Source: Syncephalastrum monosporum B8922 (lineage: Eukaryota > Mucoromycota > Mucoromycetes > Mucorales > Syncephalastraceae). Taken from it: 13,700 nucleotides of DNA. The notes beneath the pieces are model-generated. The model did no database searches. It saw only the letters and a list, made by a program, of their open reading frames with translations, and was not told the origin of the DNA. This document shows positions 1 to 7,906 of the stretch, in pieces. The position numbers were made by a program, and so were the translations under genes. The stretch spans positions 1 through 13,700 of the forward strand of contig JNEN01000610.1 of the NCBI GenBank assembly GCA_000697355.1. Reading direction: 5' to 3'. Within the stretch, counting starts at the first letter, position 1; each line of letters starts with the position of its first letter.

Positions 1-8
1 TCAAAAGC

Positions 9-31
9 AAAAAAAAAAAAAAAAAAAAAAA
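9..31. repeat. poly(A) homopolymer run
   Basis: An uninterrupted run of 23 A residues opens the window, 155 bp ahead of the first start codon. It is followed by a C/T-rich stretch (about 50-130) typical of fungal core promoters. No gene is visible in 1-185. Confidence 0.9.
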
Positions 32-185
32 TTTGACCAAGTAACCCACCCACGCCTTTTGCTTTCTTCACCCCCTCTTTCTTTGTTCTTCCTATTTCTT
101 TTGGGTTTTTATTTCTCTTCTCCTCTCTTTCACCGCGTTCAACAATATATGAGACGACCACCTCGTCTGCCTCTTGCTCTGAAGA

Positions 186-470
186 ATGGTGGACCGCAGT
201 ATCTTTAGCCAAACGCCAGCGCTTTTGGGAGTCAGCATTCTTTTGCTTGATCTCGCCACAGTATACTATACCCTCACGTCTGGCCGCTCTGTTCCCTACA
301 AACTCGGCTGGTCACTGACCGTCCTTCTCTTCCCAGTCGGCGGCCTCCTCCTCTACCTCCCGTTTGTCGCCATCTATGCCTGGGGCCAATGGTCAGACAC
401 CGCCACCTCCTTGGCAGCAGCAGCAGCCAAAGTCCACGACGCTTCCAGTCCTGTCGCGCAGCTCTATTGA
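186..470 (+). CDS. small two-helix membrane protein, PLDc_N-like
   Basis: Single-exon frame of 94 residues ending in TGA. Two hydrophobic segments are visible: about residues 12-32 (after a short polar N-terminus) and about 41-66, joined by a short basic loop containing SGRSVPYK. The pattern 'K-x-x-W-x-(hydrophobic)-L-F-P-V-x-G-L-L-L-Y-L' resembles the PLDc_N (phospholipase D-nuclease N-terminal) two-helix module, which occurs alone in many short bacterial and fungal membrane proteins of unknown role. The C-terminal ~25 residues are Ala-rich and polar. Upstream sequence is pyrimidine-rich, as expected of a fungal promoter, and the ATG has a purine-rich context (GAAGAATGG). The family match rests on pattern recognition only, and no enzymatic residues are present, so it is not a nuclease or phospholipase. 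It could also be a fragment or a chance frame, but the hydrophobic pattern makes a real protein more likely. Confidence 0.6.
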   Translation: MVDRSIFSQTPALLGVSILLLDLATVYYTLTSGRSVPYKLGWSLTVLLFPVGGLLLYLPFVAIYAWGQWSDTATSLAAAAAKVHDASSPVAQLY

Positions 471-1099
471 CAAAACCAAGCATAAGCAGTTCACCCCACA
501 CAACACTTATATCACGCAGACTCGCCTGTGCATTGTTGATACGAGATACCCGTTTTTTATCATCTTTAAAATGATTGACACCTATTCCACTTTTTTTTGG
601 GGAGAAAAACTCATGTGAAATCTACGGAACCGTGCCCCGCCATTGTTTACCGAGACCCAGCGGGAAGAAGCATCATCTACACATACAAACATTACCGACA
701 CGCTCACATACACATACACACACACACACGTAGCATTGTCTCTCTCACATACACATACCATTAGTTACACCCTCACCACGCACGCTCTCTTTCTTCTGCA
801 TGCACATATCATGCAGCCTTGGGTGTAAACATAAGGCATAAACACACACACTACCAATCATCGGGTGAGCGGAAGCAAGCAAATGAGAAACGATGAACGT
901 GAGGGAAGGATACAGACTGCGGACTCAGAAGAGGTGAAATGGCATGTTTAAGCTTGTATACAATTTGACGGGCATCCCCCCCTAAATGATGACGAGGAGT
1001 AAACGCAAGGGTTCCCCTTGGCTGTGGAACGCACACGCGTTCTGCAGACCCGTCATCACCAGCCAGGTGGATGAAATATAAAGTTATATATAAAGGAGT
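471..1099. other. convergent intergenic region, no gene seen
   Basis: This holds the 3' flanks of the small membrane-protein gene (+) and the coiled-coil gene (-). It contains CA-rich low-complexity sequence, with a (CA)n microsatellite at about 705-730 and scattered ACACAC tracts to about 852. Short frames here translate only these repeats. No AATAAA signal is evident for either neighbour. Confidence 0.7.
705..730. repeat. (CA)n microsatellite
   Basis: Imperfect then perfect CA dinucleotide repeat in the convergent intergenic region. Confidence 0.85.
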
Positions 1100-2397
1100 T
1101 TACTTTAGCAGGATACGCAAGCCCTCTTGCTTGGACTGTTGAGCCTTGGGGTTCGAGGGCGGCGCATAGGGCTGGCGTCGAGATGAGACACCATGTTTAC
1201 GTATGATACGGTGGCGGTAGAGTTCAGCCACATCTGGGGATACAATGTGGCCGACGCCATGCAGCGGTTTGACAATAATAATACGACTGCCATCGCTGCG
1301 TTTCGCCAGTGGGGTAAAGTGGGTAGGTATTTGAGAGGGAGGAATAGACGAAGAAGGAGGGGGTGAAGGAGGAGTCATGGCGGTAGTTGTTGAGGGTGTT
1401 GTCGAGTAGTTGGTACTACTACTGCTGGTGGTGGTGGTGGTGGTGGTGGTGGTGCTGATACTGGTAGTTGTTGTAGTGGTGCTCGTGCTGGTGGTGGAAG
1501 CGAGCGATGGTGAGAGGAGGAGGGGGTCCGCCTGCGGGTCCTCCAACGGCCCAGCGGTTGCTGGCACTTGTTGTGCTGGCGGTGCTGGTGCTCGACCTTC
1601 TCCACCTCCGCCTCCTGCTGCTGCTGCTGTTGATGATGATGATGCTGCTGTTGCTGCTCCTTTCAATGAATGGATCGCACCCTGCGCCTGCTCGAGCATT
1701 CTTAGATATTCGCGGATCCGCTCCACTGTAGCGTCCACACTGCCTTGATGGTTCTGTTGGTGAGCTGCCAGCATGGCCAGTCGACCTTGTAGCTGGTTGT
1801 TTTCACGCGCAACCTGTTCAGCGTGGCTCTCATTAGCATGCATCATACGATTTTATAAGCGGTCCCTACAGTGGCCAGGTTGGTGTGCATGTGACGGATG
1901 GTACGTGTGGCAAAGATATCCGACTCTTTTTGTCGAATGACTGCATTTTCCAGGCGGACCTGGATATTCACGTTGGATTCCTGGGCCTCGATCAGGTTCT
2001 CTTCAATTTCCACTAGATACATAAGGTACATACAGACATGCATATGCAGGATGTTTAGCCGAACGGTAGTCCATAAAAAGGAAGTGAGCTTGGCGCAATA
2101 TACTTACGGACTCGGTTTCCCGAAAGACGCTATTAGGATATACACATTCCCCGAAGAGAGAGAGAAAAAAGACACGTAATAATGTATTTAGATACAAGAT
2201 CTGACGGATGCACAAATGCACACATCTCGGGCGAAGGATCCCCCCCCCGACTTTTTTTTGCCCCTTACAATGTCTGTTTCGATGCCGTTCATCTGCTCGG
2301 CGAGCCCATCGATCTCGTTGCGGAAACGGCTCAGTTCATCCTTGGCCTGCTCCATCTCCCTGAGAAACACGAGTTGGTTGCCAGGGTCCGTGGACAT
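1100..2397 (-). CDS. coiled-coil protein of unknown function
   Basis: Proposed model: complement(join(1100..1828, 1870..2012, 2108..2129, 2269..2397)), 340 residues. Start context is CAACAATG. Residues 1-155 are heptad-like and rich in Glu/Gln/Arg/Leu (for example FLREMEQAKDELSRFRNEI and VERIREYLRMLEQAQG), indicating a long coiled coil. Residues about 156-270 are low-complexity Ala/Gly/Ser/Thr/Pro. Residues 275-340 form a distinct basic tail containing IIIVKPLHGVGHIVSPDVAE and RHRIIRKHG. Introns: 2130..2268 (GTAAGG donor), 2013..2107 (GTAAGT donor), and 1829..1869 (41 nt, CTAAT branch site). The microexon is the only element that restores frame between exons 1 and 3, and joining exon 4 carries the coiled coil on. 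I do not recognise the family. A structural or cytoskeletal/trafficking adaptor is possible but is not shown. The first splice is the least certain part. Confidence 0.7.
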
Positions 2398-2497
2398 TGT
2401 TGAAGACGTTGTTGGGCTGGAATAGGATACGCGTGGCTAAAGTAGGGTTAGCCTCCTTTGACGTGCATACGCTTGTGACACCACGATGATGATGTTC

Positions 2498-2514
2498 ATC
2501 TCTCTCTCTTTCTG

Positions 2515-2546
<32 letters not shown>

Positions 2547-2552
2547 TGTGTG
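2498..2552. repeat. compound (TC)n/(TG)n microsatellite
   Basis: CT dinucleotides with two interruptions run directly into an unbroken TG tract (2529-2552). It lies upstream of the coiled-coil gene, inside a possible 5' UTR intron of that gene. Confidence 0.9.
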
Positions 2553-3720
2553 TATGTCCTTACTTGAGGCTTCTTTCTGAGGTGGAGGGTGCTAACAGAT
2601 ATTTCTATTATAAGCGGATATGAATTGAATGGTACAAGGCGTATTACAAGCGTATACGTACCTTGGGAAGCTGGCAATGCACCGAATGCCTTTCGGGTAT
2701 GGCGCTTTGCTTGTGGATCTGTCAACTCGCCTTTGCCGATGGGCTTCATCAATGAGCATGCAGTACGGTGCAACCAGTGCACAACGAAAAGTGTTGTTTT
2801 TTGCTGTTCCTTGGAGCAAACAAGTAGAACGAAGGCAAATACAGGCTTCTTGTGTTTCTCTGTATAAAGGAAGGAAAGAAAGAAAATAAGAGAAAAAAAG
2901 GGAAAGATGTGCACAACGTCAAAGCAGCAGCATATATATAAAAAAGTGCCTCGTGCTACGCTTCCCCTTGCGTAGCAAGCATACAACCAAGCAAGATGCT
3001 GAGAATACACACAAACTAACCCCTCATTGGACGCCGCATGTCCCAGCACCGTCCATTCATAACTCACTCACCCCACGCCCAAATGCATTGTACGAGAGAG
3101 GAAACTCCCCAAATGAGGACGATGATGGTCCTCTACTGATCCTTTTCATGATACGGTAAACATGCAACAAAATAAGACCCATTTTTACCGCATTTAGTTC
3201 CCAGGTCCCCCATCCCCCAGTGGATTCGAATGAAATAACTTTTTTTTCTTTCATACTGTATTCACACACACACATACGCATACACTCGCTTACAAGCCTT
3301 GTTTTTTTGGGGGGTTATACAAATACTCTACTTTATTTTACTCACATATACACCAGTCAGTAGAGCAGACGAGTCATGCAGCAAAGACGTGCGTGCCTCT
3401 GTCAGTGCGTACCTTATTCTGTGTACAATACAAACATATGAGTGAGGAGAATACTACGTCTTGTGAAAGACAAAACTGAGAGAAGGCAAGTAAAGAGGGG
3501 AGAATGAGTGCTGCGTACGTGTTATTGTATGGTGATGCACATACGAACCATGCGCAAGCTGCCTCTAATGCGTTGAACTAAGGCAGGTCTCAAGAACTTT
3601 CATTACTCTTTCTGTTAGACTGGATCGGACACGTATTTTATAATAGAGCTTCGGTTTGACCCGTGCTGGTATATACGCACGCTCACTCACAAAAATTTAC
3701 ATAACCTTAGTTGAAGCTGC

Positions 3721-3750
3721 AATTTGCTGAGGCAAAAAATGATTTCAGCA
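3721..3750 (+). promoter_or_regulatory. candidate copper-signalling elements (inverted TGCTGA pair)
   Basis: AATTTGCTGA (3721-3730) fits the fission-yeast Cuf1 element consensus D(T/A)DDHGCTGD. A second core, TCAGCA (3745-3750), lies on the opposite strand; read in reverse as TTCCTGCTGA it fits the budding-yeast Ace1 consensus HTHNNGCTGD. The pair forms an inverted TGCTGA-N14-TCAGCA arrangement about 690 bp ahead of the copper-fist start codon. These short consensus sequences occur by chance, so binding and autoregulation are inference. Confidence 0.3.
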
Positions 3751-3894
3751 GGAAAAAAAGGAGGGGGGATGACCTGCTTTTTAAGACAGAACAGACAGGC
3801 AGAAAAAGAAGGCAATGGCCCAGACACATACATAATTAGAGCGAGAGAGGGAGGATAGGATGGGGGACGTCTTCATTCCCTGTTAAACGTCGCT

Positions 3895-4390
3895 CGTATT
3901 TCATTGCCTCTCCTTTTTTTTTTCTGCTTTTTCTCATTTCCTTTCTCTTTTTAAACCGTATCTTTTTTTTTTCTTTTCTCATAATACCCGTCTTCTGTCT
4001 TTATTATTTTATCACCATCTTTGCTCGTGTTCTGCCGTGGCTTTCTTCTATCTCCACCCTTTTTTTGAATGCTTTGTTATGATTCTTGTGTGCCGCCATA
4101 TATTCAGTAACAGTTTCATCGTAATTTCTCTTGCGTCTTTACTATTATCTGACCAAAGCAAGGTTCGCTGAGCAACCTACGTATCTTTTTTTTTCTTTTC
4201 TCTCTTTTTTTCCACTGCCTGTTTGCGTTTGTTGTTGCGTGTCCTTGGTTGAGGCTCGTTTTTTTTCTATTGCTCTTTGTCCATCCACATCTATCTGTCA
4301 TTTACATAATCCCGCCTTTTTTCTTTCTTCCATTTTTTCTTCATTCCTCCCTCTCCCTTCCTCCGTCTCTTCGTCTTCCTCCTCCTTCAG
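3895..4390 (+). promoter_or_regulatory. pyrimidine-rich promoter/5' leader
   Basis: About 500 bp dominated by T and C runs on the coding strand, ending roughly 30 bp before the copper-fist start codon. CT-rich tracts of this kind mark transcription start regions and leaders of fungal genes. A TTTGCTCG octamer (4020-4027) inside it matches the yeast Mac1 site TTTGC(T/G)C(A/G), possibly by chance. Confidence 0.5.
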
Positions 4391-4421
4391 ATACCTAGTT
4401 CTCCTTGGTTTGTCACTTAAG

Positions 4422-5572
4422 ATGGTATTCTGCGACGGAGTCAAGCTTGCTTGCCTTTCTTGTATCAGGGTAAGCAGACAGGATCACAGGATACCCTTTA
4501 AAAATTGCAAGTACCTTACTCCTTTGTTTAGGGCCACCGCTCATCAAGCTGCAACCACCTTGATCGACCACTCCTTGAAGTCCGCAAAAAAGGCCGACCC
4601 ATCAGCCAGTGTGCATATTGCAGAGACCTTCGCAAGACCAAGCAGATCCACGCCAAATGCGCCTGTACCAAAGGTAGGCACCAGAAGAGAGCCCAACCTA
4701 ATGGTAACTGCTGCGGAGGAGCGTGCGGTTAACACTGTCCTATTACTTGAATCCTAGATATGTCGGGGGCCACCGCAGCGGTAACAGAAAACACAACCTG
4801 CAGTTCCACGACACAACAGATGCATGCGCTACAGGATCTGCTGACAGACTGTGATACCCGTCTTCATCATCATCATAATACGACGACGACAAGCACAGCA
4901 GCAGCTGCGGCCGGTGGCTGCCATGCACGCGCAAATGCGGCCACACGCACCAAGAAAAGCAAACGGGTCAAATCAACAACACATCAATTCCATTCAGAAC
5001 AACTACCACTGCAACAGCAGCAGCAACAGCAGTCAAGCTTTCCTAATTCTGCTTCTTTGGTTGGTCAGGATAACGTCACGATGCCCTCCACCACAAGCTG
5101 CACAGCAACAGCAACAACAACGAGATCATCATCATCAGCATCATCTACAACGACCACCACGCCTGCAGTGTGTTCTGCTGGGTCGGGGGTGGTTGATGAC
5201 TTCTCTGTAGAGATGTTTAGCAGCTTCGCCCCGCTTGAGCCGCTTTTCTTGGATCAGCTGACGCAGCCAGAGTACGGATGTAGCCTGCCGTCACCGTGTT
5301 GTGTACCAGCGAGCTCGGACAGCCCTTCAACAGGCGAATCGGTCATGGTGACCATCACGCCTCTGACGACGACTGCAAGGACAACCACAACCACAACCCG
5401 GATACTGACGTGTTACTGTGGTGATAACTGTGTATGTCCCGGTTGCCTGGTCCATCCTAAGCAGCAACAGCAGCAACAGCAGGCAAAATCGAGCAGTCTT
5501 TATTACTCGTCTGATGAAGATGAAAAGTGCTACGGCGAAATGATTAATAGAACAGAACTATGCCGCTTTTAG
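4422..5572 (+). CDS. copper-fist transcription factor
   Basis: Model: join(4422..4469, 4532..4673, 4758..5572), 334 residues; introns of 62 and 84 nt, GT-AG. Splicing reconstitutes a full copper-fist domain at the extreme N-terminus. Zinc ligands C11, C14, C23 and H25 lie in C-x2-C-x8-C-x-H, with the signature R-G-H-R-x3-C-N-H across the first splice. The minor-groove KKGRP motif is at 35-39, and further Cys pairs C43/C46 and C59/C61 form the copper-binding half, as in Ace1/Amt1/Mac1/Cuf1. The rest is low-complexity (His, Thr, two polyGln runs), with a possible basic nuclear-localisation patch TKKSKRVK. C282-H296 is a Cys-rich CYCGDNCVCPGCLVH motif (CxC-x3-CxC-x2-C-x2-H), the copper-sensing motif type of Mac1/Cuf1-like activators. 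The role is nuclear copper-dependent control of uptake or detoxification genes; which of the two cannot be read here. ATG 4422 gives the family's invariant MV start; the frame is open upstream but only through the pyrimidine tract. Confidence 0.94.
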
Positions 5573-5774
5573 GCGTGTAATGTCTTCGGAAGCGGACCAG
5601 TGGCCCGTTCTCTCGTTCCACACATTCTCGTTCATTTACACATCACCGACTAATCGGTTGTGGTGGTTGTACATCACAGTTTTTGTGCCGTTTTGGCTTT
5701 TTCTTATTTTTTCTCTCTCCCTATTTCACACTTGCTGGCTGTATACGTGCTCGTACAGTACTTCTTATCTTGGC
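5573..5774. promoter_or_regulatory. short spacer: copper-fist 3' end and kinase promoter
   Basis: Only 202 bp separate the copper-fist stop from the preferred kinase start, both on the + strand. A T/C tract at about 5690-5730 is promoter-like. No AATAAA is seen for the upstream gene. The frame is open from ATG 5580 into the kinase, so this stretch could alternatively encode an N-terminal extension. Confidence 0.5.
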
Positions 5775-7732
5775 ATGGGTGGCACCCACAGCACCTACTT
5801 TGACGCAACCCAACAAGGTATATGCCATCAACTTGCTGTCTTGTTAGCCTGACACGTCGCGTTGCCTTCTCTTTTTCCTGACTTTCTCCTTTCTTTTCTG
5901 TTCTTCAAGCGGTGGACTACTCCCATTTCGTCAATGTCAGAGTGGTTGGAAAAGGATCCTTCGGCAAGGCAAGCACCATTTGTCAATGAAGGGTGAAAGT
6001 CTTTTAATAGACTGTACTGGATAGGTCCGCATGGTCGAGCATCGAAAGACACACGTTCTTTATGCGATGAAGTGTATATCGAAACGACGCTGTGTCAGGC
6101 TCCAAGCAGTCCACAACATTTTACGCGAACGCGAGATTCTCGAGCAGATTGACCACCCCCTCATCTGTAATATGCGCTACGCCTTCCAGGACCGTGCTTA
6201 TGTCTATATGGCCATGGACCTTATGTAGGGTTTTATGCTCTAGTATATTGCCATAGGTATTCATAATGGTGCTTTACTTAGGATGGGTGGCGATCTTCGA
6301 TTTCATCTGTCACGTGCCAGGATTCCGGAACACGTTGCTCGGTTTTGGATGGCTGAACTGGCGTGTGCGGTTCGCTATTTACATGCTCAAGGCTTTGTTC
6401 ACCGGGATATCAAGCCAGATAATGTCTTACTGGATCAGGACGGCCATGTTCATCTGAGTGACTTCAACATTGCCTGCGCTCTTCCGCGTAAACGCATGCT
6501 CACCTCGCAATCAGGCAGCGCTGCCTACTTCGGTTTGTTTTCTGATCTATTTTCAATGCCGCATTCTCTCACATATTCGACACAGCGCCCGAAGTTTTTA
6601 AAGGTACCGGCTACACCGAAGACGTCGACTGGTGGGGTTTAGGGATGGTTTTTTATGAATGTGTTTATGGCAAGGTACACGCAAGAGACCGGCATCGAGA
6701 GATTCGGGCGTTACTCATGTATATCTAAATATAGCGGCCCTGGGGCCCATGCGCTTCACAAGCAGAGCTGCAAAAGGCTGTTTGCCGTCGTAGCACCATC
6801 ACATATCCCCAGCCCGACGACGGCGGCGAGCCCATTTCCTCTACATGCATCTCTGCCATCCGTGGGGTAAGTCTTTATACATGCACGAGCAACAACAAGA
6901 AAAAAGTTGACTGTCTCTCTCTCTCTCCCTCTAGTTTCTGGATCATGATCCGAAAAAACGGCTGGGCCATGGCACCAGTGGGTGGCAAGCCCTGCTGAAT
7001 CACCCATTCTTCCATGGTATCGATTGGGTAGCCTTGGATTCCAAGCAGATGGAACCGCCTTTCCGACCTGCCACAGATCAACAAAATTTTGAAGCTATCC
7101 ACGACTTGGAAGAGAACATTCTGGGGCCCCAAAATACCTTCCATGACTCTAGCTCGTATGGGCAGAATGACCATCCTCAACAGCAAGGCATGATTGACTG
7201 GCTCCTTCCCAGAACATCCGAAACGCCTCTTGTCGAGGGCATGGCACCCGACAAATACGAGCGCCTGCTCCGCCAGCTCGAGGAACGCTTCCGTTCATTT
7301 GATTACATGGTCTATGAGACCTACCAAGGGTTTGATGACCCCCAGAGGCTCACCGTCGGCCCGCCGCCTGACTGGGTGAAACCGGCTTTCCAGGGTGCTG
7401 ATCAGGACTTGCTTCCCATTAAACACGTCAGTCTACAGCACGAGACGCAAGAGGGCAACCATCATGACACGTCAGAGACACAGTTGTCATCTCCTAGTCC
7501 CCTCCGCATGTCATGGCACACTGCCGACAGTCACGCTACCCACACTACCACCAACAGCAAGCGCGGTAGCAATGCATCGGAGCTCGTGGCCAAGATGGAA
7601 AGCCCTGCGGCTGTCGAGGACAATCGCGCGAGCCGACGGTCAAGCGCTCAAAGTTTTCTTGAACGCCGCGAACGCGATCGACGACGCAGCTCGGCTCGAT
7701 TAACGGGCGACGTTATTGCTACTACTGAATAA
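5775..7732 (+). CDS. STK32/YANK-type serine/threonine protein kinase
   Basis: Model: join(5775..5817, 5910..5968, 6025..6224, 6282..6532, 6586..6674, 6735..6866, 6935..7732), 523 residues. The kinase domain starts at about 21. Visible: glycine loop VGKGSFGK (27-34), K50 in YAMK, probable helix-C E69, catalytic loop HRDIKPDN (141-148, D143), magnesium loop D161 in SDFNIA, and A185-P-E. DFN in place of DFG is the hallmark of the STK32/YANK group of AGC-like kinases, so it is not evidence of inactivity. DPKKRLGHG and [10 protein letters not shown] close the domain. An AGC-type tail follows, then a Ser/Arg-rich C-terminus with RRSS motifs that could be phosphorylated. The start at 5775 gives MGG, matching the MGxx myristoylation-like N-terminus common in the family, and a short acidic lead into VDYSHF. 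Intron 5969..6024 has a GC donor. Substrates are unknown; fungal members are poorly studied. Confidence 0.95.
5969..6024 (+). other. GC-AG intron in the kinase gene
   Basis: The exon ends GGCAAG and the intron opens GCAAGC and closes TAG. Removal joins VGKGSFGK directly to [16 protein letters not shown], the expected glycine-loop context. No GT in the right place preserves this sequence. Confidence 0.88.
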
Positions 7733-7827
7733 GATACCACACACATCCCTTCTGTTTCTTTTCGTTTTCCTTTCTCTTGTGTGTCTCTCATGAACTGTAA
7801 ATAGAACGCACACGCATATAGGCACGC

Positions 7828-7833
7828 TTTATT
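7828..7833 (-). terminator. AATAAA poly(A) signal for MSH5
   Basis: AATAAA on the - strand, starting 74 nt beyond the MSH5 stop codon, in an AT-rich context. Confidence 0.6.
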
Positions 7834-7874
7834 TATATATCCATATCCACTTGCATGTACGCTCGCACATACAC

Positions 7875-7880
7875 AATAAA
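7875..7880 (+). terminator. AATAAA poly(A) signal for the kinase gene
   Basis: AATAAA on the + strand 142 nt after the kinase stop, only 26 bp from the opposing MSH5 stop codon. Cleavage shortly after it would run the kinase transcript into the MSH5 coding end. Confidence 0.55.
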
Positions 7881-7906
7881 ACCACGCGTCCATACGACAT
7901 TCCTCT

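Larger units (their letters stand above)
2398..4421. other. 2-kb divergent intergenic region
   Basis: This lies between the 5' ends of the coiled-coil gene (-) and the copper-fist gene (+). Frames here have no family resemblance, show no supporting splice structure, and translate repeats. Contents: a TC/TG compound microsatellite, a TATATATAAAAA element at about 2933-2944, homopolymers (T8G6 near 3302), two copper-element-like motifs (3721-3750), and a long T/C tract leading to the copper-fist start. No tRNA or other RNA gene was recognised. Confidence 0.6.
7733..7906. other. convergent 3' region of kinase and MSH5
   Basis: 174 bp between the kinase stop (+) and the MSH5 stop (-). It contains a poly(A)-signal hexamer on each strand, placed so that the two 3' UTRs should overlap. 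Confidence 0.7.

Noticed and set aside
643..828. Short frame over the CA repeats
   Set aside because: Translation of a microsatellite; no start context or conserved pattern.
1410..1748. Open frame on the + strand with poly-Val/Leu
   Set aside because: Antisense shadow of the Ser/Thr/Ala codon repeats in the coiled-coil gene.
2589..2889. Overlapping + strand frames upstream of the copper-fist gene
   Set aside because: No recognisable domain, no plausible splice partners and no codon-composition support; best treated as intergenic.
2336..3067. Long open frame on the - strand (243 codons)
   Set aside because: It overlaps the real first exon of the coiled-coil gene in a different frame and runs through the TC/TG microsatellite; its composition is repeat-like and no family resemblance is seen.
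4131..4421. In-frame N-terminal extension of the copper-fist protein
   Set aside because: It translates the pyrimidine tract into Ser/Phe/Leu runs, and the family invariably begins at the MV start immediately before the fist.
6161..6480. Loss of kinase activity suggested by DFN instead of DFG
   Set aside because: DFN is characteristic of active STK32/YANK kinases; the lysine, HRD aspartate and metal-binding aspartate are all present.
6675..6734. Readthrough of the kinase frame past GGCAAG
   Set aside because: The frame stays open briefly but hits a stop; removing the 60-nt GT-AG intron restores YGKRPW and the rest of the kinase domain, so it is an intron and not a disruption.
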